Assembly (NCBI RefSeq): GCF_900101505.1
Contig: NZ_FMZI01000008.1
Location: 1 to 64,000 of the forward strand
DNA: 64,000 bases
Direction of reading: 5' to 3'
Source: Antarctobacter albus
Lineage (GTDB): Bacteria; Pseudomonadota; Alphaproteobacteria; Rhodobacterales; Rhodobacteraceae
In this document: piece after piece, positions 57,235 to 64,000 of the stretch
Position numbering within the stretch: position 1 is the first letter of the stretch
How the letters are laid out: every line of letters starts with the position of its first letter
Program-made: the position numbers and the translations under genes
Notes under the pieces: model-generated
Seen by the model: the letters and a program-made list of their open reading frames with translations, nothing else
Database searches by the model: none
Told to the model about the DNA's origin: nothing

Positions 57235-58439
57235 GGGCCTTTGCCTATACCGCCTACACGGCCGAGGGGCGGCGCAAGTCCGGCACGCTGGTGGCAGAGA
57301 CAGAGGCTCATGCCTCAGACCAGCTCAAGGCGCAGGGGCTTTATGTTTCCGAACTGACGGCGCGGACACGCGGTGCGCGGGGGCCGTTGCTGGGCCGGGC
57401 GCGGCTGTCGCGCGACCTGCAGGCGGTGTTCACCCGCCAGATGGCGGTTCTGCTTGGGGCCGAAATGGCCGTGGACGCGGCGCTGGGCACGCTGAAAAGC
57501 GCCGGCAGCACGGCGGCGCTGGACCTGGTGGTGGCGCGCGCGCAGGCCGCCCTGCTGGAAGGAGAGCCGCTGTCGCGGGCGCTGGAGCACAGCGGCGCGG
57601 GCTTTCCCCGCTATTACCTCGCCGCCGTGCAGGCAGGTGAAAGGGCAGGGGAATTGTCCAGCGTCTTCAACAGCCTGGCCGACCACCTTGAGACCGCCCG
57701 CAGCGACCGGGCGCAGCTGGGATCGGCCCTTGTCTACCCGGCCTTCGTGGCTGTCGTCTCCGTTTTGGTGGCCGGGGTGCTTTTCGTGACCGTCGCGCCC
57801 GAGATCGTGGCGCTCTTTGAAACCTCGGGCCGCCCCTTGCCCGACCTGACGCGTGTCATGATGGGCTTTGCCCGCTGGGTCGAAGGGCAGTGGCCGCTGC
57901 TGACCGCCGTTGCGCTGGGGATTTTGGGGCTGGCGCTGATGAGTGGGCGCATCGCCGCCCTGCGAGAGAGGCGGGACAGGTTGTTGCTGCGCCTGCCGCT
58001 GGTGGGCGGGCTGATCCGGCAGGCGGCGGCGGTGCAATACCTGCGCACGCTGGCGCTGGTGTTGGAGGCACGCCACACGGTGCCCATCGCGGTGGACAGC
58101 GCCGGATCGGTCCTGACCATCACCCGGTTCCGCATCGAGGCGGACCAGGTCGCCACGGCGGTCCGTGCCGGGGAATCCCTGTCCGATGCGCTTGCGGCGC
58201 TCAGTTTCGTGCCACCCGTTGCACGCCAGCTGATCGGCGCCGGAGAGGTCTCGGCCCGGCTGGCGCGGATGGCGGGGCGTGCGGCGGCCTTGGTCGAAAA
58301 CGGCCTGTCGACCCGGCGCAAGAGGATCGCGGCGCTGATGGAACCGGCGCTGATGATGGTGGTGGGGGCAATGGTGCTGGTGATCGTCCTGTCGGTTCTC
58401 CTGCCGATCTTCGATCTGCAGACCCTGGTCGCCCCGTGA
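57231..58439 (+). CDS. gspF: type II secretion platform protein GspF
   Basis: GspF is the inner-membrane platform protein that couples the ATPase to the pseudopilus. Start GTG 57231 overlaps the gspE stop. The 402-residue product has two T2SSF domains (about 65-190 and 265-390), each with the Phe-Thr-Arg-type opening (FTRQMAVLLGAEM and YLRTLALVLEARHT) and conserved GE motif (AGERAGELSSVFNSLADHLE and AGEVSARLARMAGRAAALV), and three membrane helices (about 165-190, 215-240 and 375-398). Full length. Confidence 0.94.
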   Translation: MRAFAYTAYTAEGRRKSGTLVAETEAHASDQLKAQGLYVSELTARTRGARGPLLGRARLSRDLQAVFTRQMAVLLGAEMAVDAALGTLKSAGSTAALDLVVARAQAALLEGEPLSRALEHSGAGFPRYYLAAVQAGERAGELSSVFNSLADHLETARSDRAQLGSALVYPAFVAVVSVLVAGVLFVTVAPEIVALFETSGRPLPDLTRVMMGFARWVEGQWPLLTAVALGILGLALMSGRIAALRERRDRLLLRLPLVGGLIRQAAAVQYLRTLALVLEARHTVPIAVDSAGSVLTITRFRIEADQVATAVRAGESLSDALAALSFVPPVARQLIGAGEVSARLARMAGRAAALVENGLSTRRKRIAALMEPALMMVVGAMVLVIVLSVLLPIFDLQTLVAP

Positions 58440-58544
58440 GCCCGGATCCACGGTTGTTGCTGAAATGCCCTTTGGGTGATGCCTAAACTCTTCGGCACAA
58501 CAGGCTGGTGTGGTTAACCTTTTGATCATCGGTTGTCGGGGCTG

Positions 58545-58612
58545 GGGTGGATTCGCCTCTGCTTGTGTCGCCAGAAAGTCGCACATCGCGCCTCGCTTGC
58601 CGGAATCCACCC
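58545..58612 (+). other. hairpin in the leader of the repeat-protein gene
   Basis: GGGTGGATTC (58545-58554) is exactly complementary to GAATCCACCC (58603-58612), enclosing 48 bases. It lies in the 317-base gap between gspF and the repeat-protein gene, about 145 bases before that start. The gap also has a GGTTAACC palindrome at 58513-58520. I see no gene in it and no match that I can support to a known riboswitch. Confidence 0.4.
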
Positions 58613-58756
58613 GGTCGCCAGTACGGCAGCCTTTCCCGACGTAATCCGCTCGGCTACGCAAGTGTCAGAACAGATCGGTCAGCCGTGATCCAAGCTGCGC
58701 CCTGCTCCGGGCGCCTGGCACTGGCAAGGCCGATACGAGACGAGGGGAAACACGGT

Positions 58757-61700
58757 ATGTCGGCGATTCAGCGGGTTCTTGGGGTTGGTCTGCTCTGGCT
58801 CATGGCGGCCCTGGCGCCAGCGGCGGCGCAGGCACAACCGACATTCGACACCGAGTTTTCGCCCTCGACCATCGGTCCCGGCGGTGTTTCGGACCTGACA
58901 TTCACGATCACCAACGGCGGCGCAACGCCGGTGACCGACCTCGCCTTCACCGCCGTTCTTCCGGCCTCGGTGACGCTTGTCGGCTCTGCCTCTGACGATG
59001 GCACCTGTGCCATCGGAACTCTGAGCGCGCCGGACGGAGGCGGGACGGTCTCGCTTTCGGATACCTCCATCGGCACCTTTGCCAGCTGCACGATCACCGT
59101 CAGCGTCACGTCCAGCGTCCCGGGCGCACACACGCTTCCGGCCATCACCCTGTCCTCCTCGGTTGGCAGCTCGATGTCGCTGGCGACCGACCTGACGGTC
59201 GACAGCGCGCGCCCCGGCTTCAGCAAAAGCCTGTCGCCCAGCACGGTGGACATCGGCCAGACCACGACTGTCACCTATACGATCGACAACAGCTTGAACG
59301 CCGCCGCGCTGTCGTTCATGGCTTTCAACGAGACGCTTCCGTCGGGACTTGAGGTCGCCTACCCGGCCAATGCAACATCGACCTGCAACGCCGCCAGCCC
59401 CCCATTGGTCACGGCATCGTCGGGGAGCGGCAGCATCGCCCTGAGCACGGGCAGCGTGGGAGCGAATTCCACCTGTACCGTGACCGTAGATCTGCTGGCA
59501 ACCGGCGCCGGCGAATTCGAACTGAGGTCAAGCGAACTGACCTACTCTAGCGGTTTCAGCTCCTTCAGCGCGGGTTTCAGCCACGATATCCTGACAGTGA
59601 CCGCGCCTGCGGGCGTGGGTGTGGTCAAGTCCTTCGCCGTCGACCCGGTGGCCCCCGGCGGCAGCACCACCCTGGACTTCACGCTGACCAACTATGACCG
59701 CTTCGACACCGCCACCGGCATCACCTTCACCGATGACCTCGACGCGATGCTGAGCGGCGCGGTCGCCTCCGGCCTGCCCTCGGCGCCCTGTGGCGCCGGG
59801 TCTTCGTTCAGCGGCAGTGGCCTGCTGACCCTCACCGGCGGCACGCTGGCCCCCGGTGCCTCCTGCAGTTTCAGTGTCACGGTGGACGTGCCGGGCGGGG
59901 CGGCGCCGGGCACCTATGTGAACACCACCAGCGCAGCGACCGCGTCGATCGGCGGCGTCCCCAGCGTCGGCACGGCGCTCGGCGAGGACACGCTGACGGT
60001 CGAGGCGCTCCCTGCGGTGCTGCCCCCGGTCCTGACCAAGGTTTTCCAGAGCGACCCGCTGCTGCCGAATTCCACGGTCGATGTGGTCTACACCTTGACC
60101 AACCCCAACGGCGGCAGCGCGCTCAGCGGCCTGGGATTCACGGATGACAACAGCAACCTGCTGAACTCGGAGCCGGCACAGGCCATCGGCCTGGGCAACG
60201 CGGTCGGGATTCTGGGCGCCGGACTCGCGGTTCCGGGCGATTGCACCGGACAGCTCAGCTCGATCCCGAATTCGACCCTGCCTTCGCCGCCGTTTCCGGC
60301 TCTGCCCTCTGCGGGTTTCGTCTACACCGGCGGCAGCCTTGCCGCCGGGGCAAGCTGTTCCTTCACGATCACCTACAACACCGGCTCCGCGCTGAGCAAT
60401 GGCACCTATTCCGCGCCGAGCATGGAGATCCTGTCGAACGAGGCAGCCGCTGGCGACCCGGCGCTGGCCTCCTTTACCTGGGGCGCGGGTGACGTGCAGC
60501 TTTCGCTCTCCAAGGTGTTCCAGGACGACACCGCCGTGACCGGCGCGGTCGTCAACATCGACTTCACCCTGACCAACGGTGAACAGACCGCCACCGACAT
60601 CAGCTTTTCCGACGACCTCGACGCCTTCCTGAGCGGCACCACCCCTGCCTTGGTGGTCAGCAACGGATGCGGGTTCAGCTCGATCGCCGGCACATCCACT
60701 GTCACATTCACCGGCGGGTCCGTTGCGATCAACGACAGCTGTACCACCACCATCGCCGTGACGCTGGGGGCCGGGGCGGACGGCACCTATACCAACACCA
60801 CCAGCGACCTGACCGCGAACATCGACGGCGCCGGTGCGGCCCTTCTGCTGAACACCCCGGCTTCGGACAGCATCGACGTGACCGGCGCGGACAGCCAGCT
60901 GCCGCTCTTCGAGGTCGCCTTTCCGGACGGTCCGGCCATCGCGGGTGAAACCGTCACCTTGCGGTACACGATCACCAACCCCAACGTCACCAGCCCGGCA
61001 GGCGATGTCACCTCCATCGCCTTCGGCCACAACCTTGCCGTTATCCTGCCCGGATCGCCGGACGTGACGGCCAACCTGACCCCGGTCAGCGACACCTGCG
61101 GCGGCACGCTGGCGGGATCGGCAACCGTCCTCAGCTACAGCAATGGCACCGTGGCGGCGGGCGCCACCTGCACGATCGAACTGGACGTACTGGTCCCCGC
61201 AGGCACCGCTGACGGCAGCTACAACGCCGTGACCGACAACCTGGTGTCGAGCCTCGGCGTGACCGGCATCGCAGCCACCCAGCTCGAGGTGCAGAACGAG
61301 CGGATCGGCCTTTCCAAGAGCTTTGCCGACGATCCGGTTGCACCCGGCGAACAGGTCACGCTGGAATTTACCGTGACGAACCTCGATACGACGCGCGTCG
61401 CCAGCTCGGTCGCCTTTACCGACGACCTTGGCGCGATGCTCACCGGGACGCTTTATGACAGCACGCTGTCCAACACCTGCGGCGCCACCCTGACCGGCAC
61501 GGGCACCTCGCTGGTCGATGTATCGGACATTTCGCTCGCCGCCGGGTCCAGCTGCACCATCGGACTGGCGGTCACCGTGCCCGCAGCGGCCACGCCGCTG
61601 AGCACGGCGGTCAACACCACCAGCGGCGCTACGGGCACAATCGCGGGCCTGAACGTCACCGGCTCGGCGGCCACCGACACGCTGAGCATCGGTGCCGGGC

Positions 61701-64000
61701 TGGCGCTGGGCTTTGCCAAGTCCTTCGACGATGACACCGTTGCAGGCGGCAGCGCGGTCCTGACCTTCGACATCGTCAACAGCAGCGCGGTCGGCGCGTC
61801 CAATGTATCGTTCTCGGATGACCTCGACGCCATGCTGTCCGGCGCGACGGCGACCGGGATGTCGGCCAGCGCCGCTTGCGGCAGCGGCAGTTTCACCGGC
61901 ACCTCGATCCTGACCTTCTCGGGGGGCAGCATCGACGCGGGGCAAACCTGTACTCTGACCGCCACCATCAACGTGCCCGCAGCGACCGCGCCCGGCACCT
62001 ATACCAACACCTCCAGCCAGCTTTTCGTCGGCGGCATCGCCACGTCGCTGCCTGCCTCGGCAGATCTCGACGTTCAGCCCGCCCCGACCTTTGCCAAGTC
62101 CTTTGCACCGGACACGGTTTTCGTGTCGCAAGCCTCGACGCTGACCTTCACCATCGACAACAGCGCCTCGACCCTCGCGGCAAGCAGCCTCGACTTCACC
62201 GACAACCTGCCCGCCGGGCTCGTGGTGGCCGCCACGCCCAATGCCTCGACCACCTGTACCGGCGGCACGCTGACCGCCACCGGCGGCAGCGGGACGATCA
62301 CCTATACCGGCGGCACCGTTTCCGCTGGCGCGACCTGTACCGTCTCTGTCGACGTCGCGCCCACGACGGCGGGCGCGCATGTCAACACCAGCGGCGACCT
62401 GACCTCTAGCAGCGGCAATTCCGGCCCCGCGTCGGACACGCTGACGGCCGAGCCGCAGCCCCTCTTTGACAAGAGCTTTGCCGCCAGCGCCATCGCGCTG
62501 AGCCAGACCACGACGATGACCCTGACCATCGACAACAGCGGCGCATCGCTGGCGGCGACCGGCCTGGACGTCACCGACAACCTCCCCGCGGGGATGCTGG
62601 TTGCCGTGCCCGCCAATGCCGCGACCACCTGTACCGGCGGCACCCTCACCGCCACGCAAGGGACGGGCACGGTCAGCTATTCCGGCGGCACCGTCGCCGG
62701 CGGGGCCACCTGTACCGTCACGGTCGACGTGCTGGCCACCGCGGTTGGTTCTGTCGCGAATGTGACCGGCGACCTGACCTCTTCGGCCGGCAATTCCGGC
62801 AACGCGGGTGCAAACCTGACCATCGTGCCGCAGCCCGGTTTCGACAAGGAATTCACCCCCGGCCTGATTGCCGACGGTTTCTCGACCACGCTGGTCTTCG
62901 AGATCGACAACAGCCAGTCGATCCTGGCCGCCACGGCGCTGGACTTCACCGACAACCTGCCCGCCGGGACCGAGGTCGCGGCGACGCCCAATGCCTCGAC
63001 CACCTGTACCGGTGGCACGATTACCGCCACCGGCGGCAGCGGGACCATCTCCTATACCGGCGGCACGGTCGCCGCCTCGTCGATCTGTACGGTCCAGGTG
63101 GACGTGACCGCGACCACCACCGGCCTGCTGAACAACATCTCGGGGGATCTAACCTCCAGCCTGGGCAACTCGGGCAGTGCCTCGGACGCGCTGGCCGTTG
63201 TGCCGCCGCCCGCCTTTACCAAGGTCTTTGCTCCGGACACCCTGGGTGCGGGCCAGGTCAGCACGCTGACCTTCACCATCGACAATGACCGCCCGGCGAC
63301 GCTGGACGCCACCGGCCTGACCTTCACCGACAACCTTCCGGCGGGCATGGTCGTCGCCTCCAGCCCGAATGTCGTGAACAATTGTTCTGGCACCGTGACC
63401 GCCAACGCGGGCAGCGGGTCGATTTCGCTGACCGGCGGCCAGCAGCTGGCGGGCGGTGCCTGTACCATCGCGGTCGACGTGGTTGCGGCCGCGGCCGGCA
63501 ACTACACCAACACCAGCGGCGACCTGACCTCTTCGATGGGCAATTCCGGCCCGGCGACCGATGTCCTCTTCGTGATGCCGCAACCCGTCTTCGCCAAGAG
63601 CTTCGCCGACCCCGCCATCGCGCTGGGCTTTGAAACCACGCTGACCTTCACCATCGACAACAGCCCCTCGATCATCGACGCCACGGCGCTGGATTTCACC
63701 GACAACCTGCCCGCGGGCGTGCAGGTCGCGGCGACGCCGGCGGCCTCGACCACCTGTACCGGAGGCACCATCACCGCCACGGGCGGCGCGGGCACGATCA
63801 GCTACAGCGGCGGATCCATTGCCGCCGGGGCCACCTGTACCGTCGCGGTGAACGTGACCGGCACGGCAGTGGGCGCCCAGGTGAACACCAGCGGTGACCT
63901 GACCTCCTCGCTGGGCAACTCGGGCACCGCGAACGCGACCCTGACCGTCGTGCCGCAGCCCGTCTTCACCAAGGTCTTTGCCCCCGACACGATCAACCTG
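58757..64000 (+). CDS. giant secreted repeat protein (DUF11/DUF7933-like), C-terminus outside window
   Basis: The frame is open from ATG 58757 (GAGGGG upstream) to the window end, 1748 codons without a stop. A signal peptide (MSAIQRVLGVGLLWLMAALA, then PAAAQA) is followed by at least twelve tandem Ig-like units of 115-145 residues. A unit has a [F/V]-x-K-[S/V]-F-x-P entry, TLTFTIDNS, a TDNLPAG or SDDLDAML stretch, a C-G or TCTGG cysteine, GATCTVSVDV and the end NTSGDLTSSLGNSG. Each carries paired cysteines. Such DUF11-like chains occur in surface adhesins and filaments. The last units share the sequence closely and repeat every 375 bases. It follows gspF on the same strand and could be exported by it; an anchor, if any, would be at the unseen C terminus. 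Confidence 0.88.
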   Translation, partial: MSAIQRVLGVGLLWLMAALAPAAAQAQPTFDTEFSPSTIGPGGVSDLTFTITNGGATPVTDLAFTAVLPASVTLVGSASDDGTCAIGTLSAPDGGGTVSLSDTSIGTFASCTITVSVTSSVPGAHTLPAITLSSSVGSSMSLATDLTVDSARPGFSKSLSPSTVDIGQTTTVTYTIDNSLNAAALSFMAFNETLPSGLEVAYPANATSTCNAASPPLVTASSGSGSIALSTGSVGANSTCTVTVDLLATGAGEFELRSSELTYSSGFSSFSAGFSHDILTVTAPAGVGVVKSFAVDPVAPGGSTTLDFTLTNYDRFDTATGITFTDDLDAMLSGAVASGLPSAPCGAGSSFSGSGLLTLTGGTLAPGASCSFSVTVDVPGGAAPGTYVNTTSAATASIGGVPSVGTALGEDTLTVEALPAVLPPVLTKVFQSDPLLPNSTVDVVYTLTNPNGGSALSGLGFTDDNSNLLNSEPAQAIGLGNAVGILGAGLAVPGDCTGQLSSIPNSTLPSPPFPALPSAGFVYTGGSLAAGASCSFTITYNTGSALSNGTYSAPSMEILSNEAAAGDPALASFTWGAGDVQLSLSKVFQDDTAVTGAVVNIDFTLTNGEQTATDISFSDDLDAFLSGTTPALVVSNGCGFSSIAGTSTVTFTGGSVAINDSCTTTIAVTLGAGADGTYTNTTSDLTANIDGAGAALLLNTPASDSIDVTGADSQLPLFEVAFPDGPAIAGETVTLRYTITNPNVTSPAGDVTSIAFGHNLAVILPGSPDVTANLTPVSDTCGGTLAGSATVLSYSNGTVAAGATCTIELDVLVPAGTADGSYNAVTDNLVSSLGVTGIAATQLEVQNERIGLSKSFADDPVAPGEQVTLEFTVTNLDTTRVASSVAFTDDLGAMLTGTLYDSTLSNTCGATLTGTGTSLVDVSDISLAAGSSCTIGLAVTVPAAATPLSTAVNTTSGATGTIAGLNVTGSAATDTLSIGAGLALGFAKSFDDDTVAGGSAVLTFDIVNSSAVGASNVSFSDDLDAMLSGATATGMSASAACGSGSFTGTSILTFSGGSIDAGQTCTLTATINVPAATAPGTYTNTSSQLFVGGIATSLPASADLDVQPAPTFAKSFAPDTVFVSQASTLTFTIDNSASTLAASSLDFTDNLPAGLVVAATPNASTTCTGGTLTATGGSGTITYTGGTVSAGATCTVSVDVAPTTAGAHVNTSGDLTSSSGNSGPASDTLTAEPQPLFDKSFAASAIALSQTTTMTLTIDNSGASLAATGLDVTDNLPAGMLVAVPANAATTCTGGTLTATQGTGTVSYSGGTVAGGATCTVTVDVLATAVGSVANVTGDLTSSAGNSGNAGANLTIVPQPGFDKEFTPGLIADGFSTTLVFEIDNSQSILAATALDFTDNLPAGTEVAATPNASTTCTGGTITATGGSGTISYTGGTVAASSICTVQVDVTATTTGLLNNISGDLTSSLGNSGSASDALAVVPPPAFTKVFAPDTLGAGQVSTLTFTIDNDRPATLDATGLTFTDNLPAGMVVASSPNVVNNCSGTVTANAGSGSISLTGGQQLAGGACTIAVDVVAAAAGNYTNTSGDLTSSMGNSGPATDVLFVMPQPVFAKSFADPAIALGFETTLTFTIDNSPSIIDATALDFTDNLPAGVQVAATPAASTTCTGGTITATGGAGTISYSGGSIAAGATCTVAVNVTGTAVGAQVNTSGDLTSSLGNSGTANATLTVVPQPVFTKVFAPDTINL
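62076..64000. repeat. tandem 375-bp coding repeats
   Basis: The landmark CACCTGTACC recurs at 62251, 62626, 63001 and 63751, with a diverged equivalent near 63376, so the period is exactly 375 bases (125 codons). Other shared stretches such as GACAACCTGCCCGC and GGCGGCACCGT recur in step. Earlier units (58840-62075) are less regular in length. The constant period implies recent duplication or gene conversion within the array, which continues past the window end. Confidence 0.85.

Noticed and set aside
55637-58520. CtrA sites (GTTAACC near 55637 and 58514)
   Set aside because: Only single TTAAC half-sites are present; the full TTAA-N7-TTAA pattern is missing.
58440-58756. Cyclic-di-GMP or other known riboswitch before the repeat-protein gene
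   Set aside because: A stem is present, but I cannot match the conserved loops of any riboswitch class by reading.
59528-62659. 1043-codon open frame on the minus strand inside the repeat protein
   Set aside because: It is the antisense of the tandem-repeat gene, is made of low-complexity Gly/Arg/Val runs, has no signal, domain or ribosome site, and arises because codon bias removes stops on the opposite strand.

Overview
The window is a GC-rich, gene-dense piece of an alphaproteobacterial chromosome, most likely Rhodobacteraceae/Roseobacteraceae. Supporting signs are an F1-only atpHAGDC operon with no F0 genes beside it, a perfect FnrL-type box, DUF2125, H-type lectin and Hint-domain genes, dispersed GC palindromes of a type I associate with this family, and many ATGA/GTGA overlaps. 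No species can be named from the sequence alone.

Layout. 1-1676: accessory segment abutting the 3' end of tRNA-Ser(GGA), with the end of an IS5-family element, a 59-nt near-perfect palindrome, a PemK/MazF-like gene, an unknown gene and three 12-bp direct repeats; it looks like one end of an integrated island. 1925-9108: nitroreductase, capsule-export genes (KpsE- and KpsT-like, no KpsM), an arsR/arsP-like pair, a four-cysteine uracil-DNA glycosylase, an SseB-domain protein and a P1/DmpA peptidase. 9442-13827 (-): a tightly coupled six-gene cassette joining a ZnuA-like protein that has lost canonical ligands, NikL- and NikK-like periplasmic proteins, a LolDE/MacB-type ABC transporter and a His/Met-motif membrane-anchored protein. 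This is the best candidate here for an undescribed system, probably in metal handling. 13948-23091 (-): oligopeptide-type ABC transporter with a haloacetate-dehalogenase-like hydrolase, a secreted ClpP-fold protein and two SDRs. 23275-27853: panB-panC, M20 deacylase, DUF2125, ChaC-like cyclotransferase.

28029-33685: a MotA/ExbB-like protein and an 1153-residue MotB/OmpA-like partner with about 950 residues of coiled coil form a putative ion-driven stator; an M23-domain protein lies downstream on the other strand, coupled to clpA. 36162-37732: gloB and a methyltransferase. 38119-43040: atpHAGDC with an FnrL-like box upstream and a clear terminator after atpC. 43140-51390: ordinary housekeeping and transport genes (MFS, MarC, H-type lectin, dihaem cytochrome, prs, HCCA isomerase-like protein, hydrolase, ABC-2 exporter, EamA transporter).

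51398-64000: a type II secretion locus with a short GspC, GspD, GspE and GspF, a TPR lipoprotein upstream, an opposing Hint-domain gene, and a giant secreted repeat protein (about 125-residue DUF11/DUF7933-like units, 375-bp period) that runs off the window and could be a secretion substrate. The pseudopilin and GspL/M genes are not in view.
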